This document shows positions 1-5,304 of a DNA stretch of 6,050 bases, in pieces; the stretch's first letter is position 1, and the number at the start of each line of letters is the position of its first letter. A program made the translations under genes and the position numbers. Source of the stretch: an uncultured Leuconostoc sp. (GTDB lineage Bacteria > Bacillota > Bacilli > Lactobacillales > Lactobacillaceae). The notes below the pieces were generated by a model that was given only the letters and a program-made list of their open reading frames with translations, did no database searches and was not told the origin of the DNA. The stretch spans positions 1 to 6,050 of the forward strand of contig NZ_CAMJRK010000084.1 in NCBI RefSeq assembly GCF_946222815.1. Direction: 5' to 3'.

Positions 1-5
1 GAATT

Positions 6-1808
6 ATGACAGATTTAAGTATTATTCCATTTGGCCGTGTGCGCGAAAATGGCAAAAACATGTATGCAATCACTGTAAATGATCAAATTTTTATTTTTGA
101 TGCAGGATTAAAATATCCAGAGACAGACCAATTAGGTATCGATGTGGTAGTTCCTGATTTTGAGTATTTTATTAAAAATAGTGATAAAATTGCCGGTGTT
201 TTTTTGACGCATGGGCATGCTGATGCAATTGGTGCGTTACCATACTTTTTGCAACAGGTAAAAGCACCTGTATTTGGTTCAGAGTTGACTATTGAATTGG
301 CAAAATTAGCTATCACAGAGCAACAGGCACTTAAAGACTATGATGATTATCATGTTGTTAATGAAAAGACAGAAATTGATTTTGGACAGGTTACGGTATC
401 GTTTTTTAATACAACACATTCTATACCAGAATCATTAGGAATTGTTTTGGCTACGCCTTATGGGCAAGTTGTGTATACTGGTGATTTTAAATTTGATCAA
501 ACAGCAAATTCGTATTATGGAACAGATCTTGCGCGTTTAGTGGAAATAGGTCAGGGGAAAGTATTAGCATTATTAGCAGATGCAGCGGGGACAGGTAGCG
601 AACTTAATTCTGTCAATGAGTCAAAAATTAGTGAATATATTCTTGAAACTTTTAGAGAAAATAATAAAAAGCGTATTATTGTAGCGGCTGTTGCATCAAA
701 CATTCAACGTATTCAACAGGTCATAGATGCAACCGTGGCAACTAAGCGACAATTGGTTTTATCTGGTAATGATATTGAAAATGTTGTTCGAACTGCAATA
801 CGTTTGCGTAAATTGAATTTACCAATACCTGAAAATAAACTATTTGTTAATCTTAAAAACGCTAAAAACTTACTTGCTTCAGAAACTGTTGTTCTTGAAA
901 CAGGTCGTATGGGTGAACCCATTAAACATTTAAATCGTATGGCTAATGGCGAAGATCCCTATGTTCGTATTGGGGAAGATGATTTAGTGTTTATTACAAC
1001 AACACCGTCAACAGCTATGGAGAGTGTTGTAGCAAAGACACGAGACATGCTTTTTAAGCAAGGCGCAGATGTTAAACAAATTAGTAGTGATTTGCGTTCA
1101 AGTGGTCATGCATCACGTAATGATTTGCAAATTATGATTAATGTGTTAAAACCTGAATATTTCATGCCGGTTCAGGGAGAATATCGGGTAATGACGACTG
1201 CAAAAGCTGCAGCTGAAGAAGTTAACATTGCTGAAGATCATATTATGATGGCTATGAAAGGTGATCAATTTAAATGGGTAAAGGATCATTTTGAATTACA
1301 AGATTCCTTTACAGTTGGAGAAACTTTGATTGATGGCGCAGGCATTGGTGATATTGGTAATGTTGTTTTACGTGATCGTCGCATTTTATCAGAAGATGGC
1401 ATTTTTGTCTCGGTTGTAACGATTGATAGAAAGAAAAGACAAGTTGTTTCTAAACCCAAATTGACATCACGCGGTTTTGTTTATGTTAAGGCAAATCGTG
1501 ATTTGATGAAAGAAGCTTCTGATTTAACAGTTAAGCAGATAGAAAATTATCTCACCACGACTAAAAATTTTGATTGGAACGAGCTTAAGAATGGCGTACG
1601 AGAAGTTGTATCTCGCTATTTGTTTGAACAAACACGTCGTCGTCCAATGGTTATGCCTGTTGTGATGGAGGTCAACCAAAATCGACGACCAGCAGCTCAT
1701 AAGCCTGCTCAAATAACCGGACAGCAACGTAACCGACAAACGTCAAAAATAGAAAATAAACAACCTAAAAAGCAAAACAATAAAGCGACAGTAAAAATTG
1801 TAAAATGA
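6..1808 (+). CDS. rnjB: RNase J2-type ribonuclease (metallo-beta-lactamase/beta-CASP family)
   Basis: This is an RNase J family protein, cytoplasmic, acting in mRNA decay and 5'-end processing, normally as a J1/J2 complex. Seen: a metallo-beta-lactamase core in residues 1-200 and 360-430 (THGHADAIG at 68-76, TTHS at 136-139, TGDFKFD at 158-164, SSGHAS at 365-370), the beta-CASP region between, and a C-terminal domain at about 440-555. Two metal-site histidines found in active RNase J are replaced: HxHxDH reads HGHADA (Ala74), and the late PxHGEYR motif reads PVQGEYR (Gln390). The serine/asparagine-rich loop is also altered, to ADAAGTG (191-197). These changes are typical of J2, so it is probably weakly active or structural, with J1 encoded elsewhere. 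It runs about 45 residues past a typical J2 as a basic Q/N/K/R-rich tail (about 556-600). The start aligns with the family, but its ribosome binding site lies outside the window. No terminator is obvious downstream, so read-through into the next gene is plausible. Confidence 0.93.
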   Translation: MTDLSIIPFGRVRENGKNMYAITVNDQIFIFDAGLKYPETDQLGIDVVVPDFEYFIKNSDKIAGVFLTHGHADAIGALPYFLQQVKAPVFGSELTIELAKLAITEQQALKDYDDYHVVNEKTEIDFGQVTVSFFNTTHSIPESLGIVLATPYGQVVYTGDFKFDQTANSYYGTDLARLVEIGQGKVLALLADAAGTGSELNSVNESKISEYILETFRENNKKRIIVAAVASNIQRIQQVIDATVATKRQLVLSGNDIENVVRTAIRLRKLNLPIPENKLFVNLKNAKNLLASETVVLETGRMGEPIKHLNRMANGEDPYVRIGEDDLVFITTTPSTAMESVVAKTRDMLFKQGADVKQISSDLRSSGHASRNDLQIMINVLKPEYFMPVQGEYRVMTTAKAAAEEVNIAEDHIMMAMKGDQFKWVKDHFELQDSFTVGETLIDGAGIGDIGNVVLRDRRILSEDGIFVSVVTIDRKKRQVVSKPKLTSRGFVYVKANRDLMKEASDLTVKQIENYLTTTKNFDWNELKNGVREVVSRYLFEQTRRRPMVMPVVMEVNQNRRPAAHKPAQITGQQRNRQTSKIENKQPKKQNNKATVKIVK

Positions 1809-1814
1809 TGCAAG

Positions 1815-1820
1815 TATAAT
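1815..1820 (+). promoter_or_regulatory. Possible -10 box for the TPR-like gene
   Basis: A perfect TATAAT lies seven bases after the rnjB stop codon. No convincing -35 hexamer lies 16-18 bases upstream (TAAAAA at the 17-base spacing), and it is not an extended -10. If used, transcription would begin near 1827 and give a leader of about 84 bases before the TPR-like ATG. In AT-rich DNA this match can arise by chance, so it is a weak candidate for an internal promoter. Confidence 0.3.
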
Positions 1821-1859
1821 TGTCTGACTAAAAACTCAAGATTAGTTAATTATCAATCT

Positions 1860-1910
1860 AGGAAGGAATTGTGTCTTTGATTATCACACAAACAAAGTCA
1901 CACTTGTTTT
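1860..1910 (+). promoter_or_regulatory. Shine-Dalgarno separated from the ATG by a hairpin
   Basis: AGGAAGG (1860-1866) is the only good Shine-Dalgarno sequence upstream of the TPR-like gene, yet it lies 44 bases before the ATG. The intervening RNA can fold: TGTG (1870-1873) pairs with CACA (1899-1902), and CTTTG (1875-1879) pairs with CAAAG (1893-1897). There is one U-U mismatch (1874/1898) and a 13-base loop. Folding leaves 3 bases before and 8 after the stem, an effective spacing of about 11 bases. Hairpins that bring a distant Shine-Dalgarno close to its start are known in phage T4 mRNAs. That this one works so is inference. Confidence 0.5.
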
Positions 1911-2840
1911 ATGACACAAGAAGATCAACTATCACCAAAATTAAAAAGCATGATTGACCGTGCGCACACTGAAATGAAACAAGAGAACTGGCATGATGCT
2001 GCAGAGACTTTGACAGAATTATATGATTCTTTGTCTACATTTGAGGTGAATTATCGCCTAGTAACATCATTATTTATGGATGAACAATATCAATTAGCCT
2101 CTTCATATGCAGATGATTTTTTATTGAACTACCTTGAAGAAGAAAGTGATTTTCGCATGGTTGTTGCATTGGCTATTCAAAACCAAAGTTTTGTTTATGC
2201 ACAACAATTGGCAATGTTATGGGATGATTTAGACACACAGCAAAAGGTATCACAAGAAATACGTGATGCTGAAGTAAAAGCAGTAGAAACAATGGCTACA
2301 ACGTTTCAAACGATTTCACGACAATTTTATCATCTCAGTGATTATAGTATTATTGAACAACGTGATCGATATGAGTCAGCAAGGCACTTACCAGTAGCAA
2401 AATTCGTTATTGGTGCAAAGTATCTGCTGGTCGATCCCTATGCGACACCGATTATTCGAGCAACACTGCTTGAGGATTTACAAAAATTACGGGTCACTGA
2501 AAACATAGAGTATCGTTGGTTGGATGATGAGTTATACACGATTAAATTAAGTGAGTTACCACTACTTACAAATTCTAAAATTTTTGAAGATATTGCTGAT
2601 TTTCTTGACGAGAAATTAGGCAATGAAGATCCAATTGCAATGGACATGCTGGCGCAACAAGTACGTTTTGAATTAACTCTGCTTTATCCACGTGTTGAGG
2701 AAGTTGTGACAGATCCAGAAAGTTGGGTAGAAGCAAGTGTTGATCGGTACTATGACCATCAAAATGTAAGTGAAACTGTCTTACAAAAAAAATGGCATGA
2801 AAAAGTTAGAAGTCTCACTGAAAATTTTTTTGAAAATTAA
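1911..2840 (+). CDS. TPR-like helical repeat protein of unknown function
   Basis: I do not recognise a named gene. The 309-residue product is soluble, acidic and almost wholly helical in character, with no signal peptide or membrane segment. The N-terminal third (about 10-110) has the alternating small/aromatic pattern of tetratricopeptide-like helix pairs, for example around Trp27-Asp28-Ala30 and the segments at 42-75 and 80-105. Residues 155-215 form a more distinctive part with the motif LLVDPYATPIIRATLLEDL, less like TPR. The ATG at 1911 is the only usable start: an in-frame stop lies at 1878-1880, and no ATG, GTG or TTG lies between. No Shine-Dalgarno sequence lies at normal distance; see the hairpin upstream. 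It lies 102 bases after rnjB on the same strand, and tuf follows behind its own promoter. Protein-protein scaffolding is the usual role of such repeats; a link to RNA decay or translation is only a guess from position. Confidence 0.85.
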   Translation: MTQEDQLSPKLKSMIDRAHTEMKQENWHDAAETLTELYDSLSTFEVNYRLVTSLFMDEQYQLASSYADDFLLNYLEEESDFRMVVALAIQNQSFVYAQQLAMLWDDLDTQQKVSQEIRDAEVKAVETMATTFQTISRQFYHLSDYSIIEQRDRYESARHLPVAKFVIGAKYLLVDPYATPIIRATLLEDLQKLRVTENIEYRWLDDELYTIKLSELPLLTNSKIFEDIADFLDEKLGNEDPIAMDMLAQQVRFELTLLYPRVEEVVTDPESWVEASVDRYYDHQNVSETVLQKKWHEKVRSLTENFFEN

Positions 2841-2852
2841 TTAATAAAACTG

Positions 2853-2881
2853 TTTACATTTTCTTAATAACTCGGTATAAT
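2853..2881 (+). promoter_or_regulatory. tuf promoter P1
   Basis: TTTACA (2853-2858, five of six matches to the sigma-A -35 consensus) is followed after 17 bases by a perfect TATAAT (2876-2881). The predicted transcription start is near 2888, giving a leader of about 115 bases. This is the best-formed vegetative promoter in the window and lies just after the stop codon of the TPR-like gene, as expected for strong independent expression of EF-Tu. Confidence 0.85.
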
Positions 2882-2888
2882 AATTTTT

Positions 2889-2984
2889 GGCTTCAATAGC
2901 CGGAAAAACGCAATTAACTGTTGTCTTTTAATGGCTTGCGTTGTAAAATATATTTATAAACATTTTCCAGATTACTGGTAAATG
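2889..2984 (+). promoter_or_regulatory. Structured 5' leader of tuf (three hairpins)
   Basis: Three inverted repeats lie in the leader. (1) GGCT/AGCC (2889-2892 and 2898-2901, 5-base loop) is right at the predicted 5' end. (2) AACGCAA (2907-2913) pairs perfectly with TTGCGTT (2936-2942); the stem can continue as TTAA (2914-2917) with TTAA (2928-2931) across a 4-base bulge. (3) CATTT-T-CCAG (2961-2970) pairs with CTGG-T-AAATG (2975-2984) around an ATTA loop, nine pairs with one U-U mismatch, ending seven bases before the Shine-Dalgarno sequence. None has a following U-run, so these are not terminators. They could stabilise the mRNA end or tune translation. It matches no riboswitch or T-box that I know. 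Confidence 0.5.
2921..2949 (+). promoter_or_regulatory. Possible second tuf promoter P2
   Basis: TTGTCT (2921-2926, four of six) and TAAAAT (2944-2949, five of six) are separated by 17 bases, which would place a start near 2956. It lies inside the leader, overlapping the second hairpin. It is weaker than P1 and may be chance similarity in AT-rich sequence. Confidence 0.3.
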
Positions 2985-2990
2985 AATTTT

Positions 2991-2995
2991 GGAGG
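2991..2995 (+). promoter_or_regulatory. tuf ribosome binding site
   Basis: GGAGG, eight bases before a TTG codon at 3004, fixes the EF-Tu start. The reading frame is open further upstream, to a TTG at 2989, but that codon overlaps this Shine-Dalgarno sequence, has none of its own, and would add five residues absent from EF-Tu proteins. Confidence 0.9.
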
Positions 2996-3003
2996 AAACT
3001 ACA

Positions 3004-4191
3004 TTGGCTAAGGAAACTTACGTTCGCACTAAGCCCCACGTTAACATTGGTACTATTGGACACGTCGATCATGGAAAGACGACTTTAACAGCCGCAATCT
3101 CAAAGGTATTGGCTGAAAAGCAAGGTATCGTAGCTACTGACTTTGCTGAAATCGATAATGCCCCTGAAGAAAAAGAACGTGGAATCACGATCAATACTTC
3201 GCATATCGAATATGAAACAGAAGCACGTCATTATGCTCATATCGACGCCCCTGGTCACGCCGATTATGTTAAAAACATGATTACTGGTGCTGCTCAAATG
3301 GATGGTGCTATCTTAGTTGTTGCGGCAACTGATGGTCCTATGCCACAAACACGTGAACATATTTTGTTGGCACGTCAAGTTGGTGTTGATTACTTAGTTG
3401 TGTTCTTGAACAAAACAGATTTGGTCGATGATGAAGAATTGATCGAATTAGTTGAAATGGAAGTTCGTGAATTGTTGTCAGAATATGACTTCCCAGGCGA
3501 TGATATTCCTGTACTTAAGGGATCAGCTTTGAAAGCTCTTGAGGGTGACCCTGAACAAGTTAAGGTTATCGAAGAGTTAATGGATACAGTTGATTCATAT
3601 ATTCCAGAACCAAAGCGTGAAGTTGATAAGCCATTCTTGATGCCTATTGAAGATGTCTTTACAATTACTGGTCGTGGTACAGTTGCTTCTGGTCGTGTTG
3701 ACCGTGGTGTATTGACTACTGGAACTGAAATTGAAATTGTTGGTTTGAAAGAACAAGTTCAAAAGACTACTGTTACAGGTATTGAAATGTTCCGTAAGAC
3801 TTTGGAAGAAGCTCAAGCCGGTGATAACATTGGTGCATTGCTTCGTGGTGTTGATCGTACTGACATCGAACGTGGTCAAGTTTTGGCACAACCAGGTTCA
3901 ATTAAGACACACAAGAAGTTTAAGGCTGAAGTCTATGTTCTTTCTAAGGAAGAAGGCGGACGTCATACACCATTCTTTACAAACTACCGTCCACAATTCT
4001 ATTTCCATACAACAGATGTTACAGGTGTTGTTGAATTGCCAACTGGTGTAGAAATGGTTATGCCTGGTGATCAAGTAACATTTGAAATCGAATTGATTTC
4101 ACCAGTTGCTATTGAACAAGGTTTGAAGTTTACTGTTCGTGAAGGTGGCCATACTGTTGGTGCCGGCACAGTTACAGAAATCGAAGATTAA
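3004..4191 (+). CDS. tuf: Translation elongation factor Tu, TTG start
   Basis: EF-Tu is the cytoplasmic GTPase that delivers aminoacyl-tRNA to the ribosomal A site. The 395-residue product is full length. Seen: P-loop GHVDHGKT (19-26), switch I threonine Thr62 in RGITINT, DAPGH (81-85, with catalytic His85), NKTD (136-139) and GSAL (173-176), then the two beta-barrel domains ending in FTVREGGHTVGAG. The start is TTG at 3004, chosen because GGAGG lies eight bases upstream and translation then begins MAKETYVRTKPHVN as in other EF-Tu. The three cysteines of E. coli EF-Tu are replaced here by Ala82, Thr138 and Val257. Thr377 aligns with E. coli Ala375. Codon choice is more biased than in the flanking genes (AAG, GGT and CGT preferred, few ATA or CGA), as for a very highly expressed gene. 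It has its own promoter and terminator, so it can be transcribed as a single-gene unit. Confidence 0.98.
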   Translation: MAKETYVRTKPHVNIGTIGHVDHGKTTLTAAISKVLAEKQGIVATDFAEIDNAPEEKERGITINTSHIEYETEARHYAHIDAPGHADYVKNMITGAAQMDGAILVVAATDGPMPQTREHILLARQVGVDYLVVFLNKTDLVDDEELIELVEMEVRELLSEYDFPGDDIPVLKGSALKALEGDPEQVKVIEELMDTVDSYIPEPKREVDKPFLMPIEDVFTITGRGTVASGRVDRGVLTTGTEIEIVGLKEQVQKTTVTGIEMFRKTLEEAQAGDNIGALLRGVDRTDIERGQVLAQPGSIKTHKKFKAEVYVLSKEEGGRHTPFFTNYRPQFYFHTTDVTGVVELPTGVEMVMPGDQVTFEIELISPVAIEQGLKFTVREGGHTVGAGTVTEIED

Positions 4192-4200
4192 TTATTTTTT

Positions 4201-4227
4201 AAAAGTGCGCTTTGGCGTGCTTTTTTT
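4201..4227 (+). terminator. Rho-independent terminator of tuf
   Basis: A ten-pair stem (4201-4210 with 4215-4224, including two G-U pairs) closes a TTTG loop and runs into seven T residues (4221-4227). It begins nine bases after the tuf stop codon. The complementary strand has a weaker T-run, so any function in the opposite direction would be secondary. Confidence 0.92.
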
Positions 4228-4245
4228 ATGGCATAATTTTGCAAA

Positions 4246-4277
4246 TTAAAAACGCATGATATCATATATCATACGTT
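4246..4277 (-). terminator. Rho-independent terminator of the 46-residue gene
   Basis: Two 12-base arms (4251-4262 and 4266-4277) are separated by three bases. Read on the minus strand all 12 positions pair, with one U-G wobble, and the hairpin is followed by a T-run (complement of 4248-4252). Read on the plus strand the same position is a C-A mismatch, which favours function on the minus strand. It starts four bases after the stop codon of the small gene. The stem is AT-rich, so its strength is uncertain. Confidence 0.65.
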
Positions 4278-4281
4278 AATC

Positions 4282-4422
4282 TTATTTCTTTTCTTTATCT
4301 GATGATACTTCTCGGCCTAGAGCGGCTGCGCGTGCTTCTTCAGCAGTATTTTCAATTGGTAACGAGATTAAATCATCGAATGAATTTGCCAATTGTTCTT
4401 CGCGATTCACAATTTTTGCCAT
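4282..4422 (-). CDS. Small protein of 46 residues, function unknown
   Basis: I do not recognise this protein. It begins MAKIVNREEQ and ends SSDKEKK. It is hydrophilic, slightly acidic overall with a basic tip, and has no membrane segment, signal peptide or cysteine. Two helical stretches are likely (about 6-18 and 25-38, the latter with TAEEARAAALGR). That the gene is real rests on context: a strong GGAGGT (complement of 4428-4433) five bases before the ATG, a perfect TATAAT on the minus strand further upstream, and a hairpin with a T-run just after the stop. It runs toward tuf and diverges from the ABC ATPase gene, sharing about 136 bases of AT-rich upstream DNA with it. Its size would suit a regulator, an antitoxin or a partner protein, but nothing in the sequence selects one of these. 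Confidence 0.75.
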   Translation of the reverse strand: MAKIVNREEQLANSFDDLISLPIENTAEEARAAALGREVSSDKEKK

Positions 4423-4442
4423 AATATACCTCCGTTTCTGAT

Positions 4443-4448
4443 ATTATA
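4443..4448 (-). promoter_or_regulatory. -10 box of the 46-residue gene
   Basis: ATTATA on the plus strand is a perfect TATAAT on the minus strand. It places transcription start near 4436 and gives a leader of about 15 bases that contains the Shine-Dalgarno sequence. The -35 region at the usual spacing is poor and falls within a tandem repeat, so an activator or an AT-rich upstream element may contribute. Confidence 0.6.
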
Positions 4449-4456
4449 ACGCATTT

Positions 4457-4479
4457 TATATGCAAATATATGCAAATAT
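4457..4479. repeat. 10-bp tandem repeat between divergent promoters
   Basis: TATATGCAAA occurs twice in tandem (4457-4466 and 4467-4476), followed by three more matching bases. The 10-bp period is close to one helical turn. The repeat lies between the two divergent -10 boxes and covers the expected -35 region of both, a typical place for a regulator site. No regulator family is identified by the motif. Confidence 0.6.
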
Positions 4480-4493
4480 TCAAAAGTTGTATG

Positions 4494-4499
4494 TATAAT
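4494..4499 (+). promoter_or_regulatory. -10 box of the ABC ATPase gene
   Basis: A perfect TATAAT, with a poor -35 (TGCAAA at a 17-base spacing, inside the tandem repeat). Transcription would begin near 4506, leaving a leader of about 53 bases. Confidence 0.5.
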
Positions 4500-4519
4500 A
4501 TGTGCATATCATATATTAT
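4495..4519. repeat. Inverted repeat over the ABC ATPase promoter
   Basis: ATAATATGTG (4495-4504) is complementary to CATATATTAT (4510-4519), with one G-T pair and a CATAT spacer. It begins in the -10 box and crosses the predicted transcription start. Only its right half would be transcribed, so a DNA-level operator is more plausible than an RNA hairpin. AT-rich composition makes chance symmetry possible. Confidence 0.4.
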
Positions 4520-4558
4520 CATGTATACTTATATATAGATATAAAAGGGAGCGATAAA

Positions 4559-5293
4559 ATGACTGAATTATTAACAATAACTAACTTAAAGAAGCAATAT
4601 GGAAATAAAATTATTTTTGATCAAGTCAATACAAAAGTCGAACAGGGTGAGGTTATTGCAATATTAGGACCATCGGGTGCTGGTAAATCAACTTTCTTAC
4701 GTGCAATTAATTTGTTAGAAGCACCTACTGCTGGTCAGGTTATATTTGAAGGTAATGAATTAACCAATTTGGCAGAAAAAGAATTAGATGTTTTGCGTGA
4801 AAAAATTGGTATGGTATTTCAGAGCTTCAATTTATTTCCTAACTTAACTGTTATTGAAAACATTAAATTGGCACCAATGAAAGTTAAACACCTTTCTGAT
4901 ACAGAAGCGACACAGTTGGCAGAAAAATTATTAAATCAAGTTGGCTTAGCAGATAAACAAGATGTTTATCCTGCTAGTTTATCAGGTGGACAGCAGCAGC
5001 GTGTGGCGATTGCAAGAGCACTGGCAATGTCTCCTGATGTCTTATTGTTTGATGAACCAACGAGCGCATTAGACCCAGAAATGGTGGGTGAAGTATTAAA
5101 TGTTATGAAGCAGTTAGCCGAAGATGGGATGACTATGTTAGTTGTGACACATGAGATGGGCTTTGCACGAGAAGTTGCTGATACAGTTTGGTTCATGGCC
5201 GATGGTGGTATTCAAGAAATTTCAGAACCAGAAACATTTTTTAGTGTCCCTAAGACACAACGGGCTAAAGATTTTTTGAATAAAATATTATAG
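4559..5293 (+). CDS. ABC transporter ATP-binding protein, polar amino acid family
   Basis: This is a 244-residue ATPase subunit of the GlnQ/HisP/ArtP type, which powers amino acid import by binding a membrane permease on the cytoplasmic face. All motifs are intact: Walker A GPSGAGKST (37-45), Q-loop Gln88 in MVFQSFNLFP, signature LSGGQQQR (141-148), Walker B VLLFDEP (161-167), D-loop SALD (169-172) and H-loop His198 in VVTHEM. The start is the ATG at 4559, seven bases after AGGGAG; an ATG in frame at 4502 would add 19 residues that are not part of the family and lacks a ribosome binding site. No permease or substrate-binding protein gene lies next to it: upstream is the divergent small gene, downstream a terminator and rpiA. 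It may serve a permease encoded elsewhere. The substrate cannot be told from the sequence. Confidence 0.93.
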   Translation: MTELLTITNLKKQYGNKIIFDQVNTKVEQGEVIAILGPSGAGKSTFLRAINLLEAPTAGQVIFEGNELTNLAEKELDVLREKIGMVFQSFNLFPNLTVIENIKLAPMKVKHLSDTEATQLAEKLLNQVGLADKQDVYPASLSGGQQQRVAIARALAMSPDVLLFDEPTSALDPEMVGEVLNVMKQLAEDGMTMLVVTHEMGFAREVADTVWFMADGGIQEISEPETFFSVPKTQRAKDFLNKIL

Positions 5294-5304
5294 ATTTTTT
5301 GAAT

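Noticed and set aside
1827..1859. Alternative short hairpins after rnjB suggesting an attenuator
   Set aside because: Stems are five AT-rich pairs with no U-run; pairing of this quality is expected by chance here.
2989..3003. Upstream in-frame TTG as the tuf start
   Set aside because: It overlaps the Shine-Dalgarno sequence and adds five residues not found in EF-Tu; the TTG at 3004 fits both spacing and family N-terminus.
3595..3891. Open frame of 98 codons antisense to tuf
   Set aside because: No ribosome binding site or promoter and low-complexity Ser/Thr/Asn composition; it is explained by the strong codon bias of tuf. Open frames opposite or out of frame with the other genes were rejected likewise.
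3782..4051. Open frame of 89 codons out of frame within tuf
   Set aside because: It overlaps an intact conserved gene and has no initiation signal or recognisable protein features.
4457..4479. Tandem repeat as a CRISPR or replication-origin iteron
   Set aside because: Only two 10-bp units, with no spacers, cas or rep genes and no DnaA boxes seen.
4502..4558. Upstream ATG extending the ABC ATPase by 19 residues
   Set aside because: It has no ribosome binding site, lies within the inverted repeat at or before the predicted transcription start, and encodes residues unlike the family; the ATG at 4559 has a good site.
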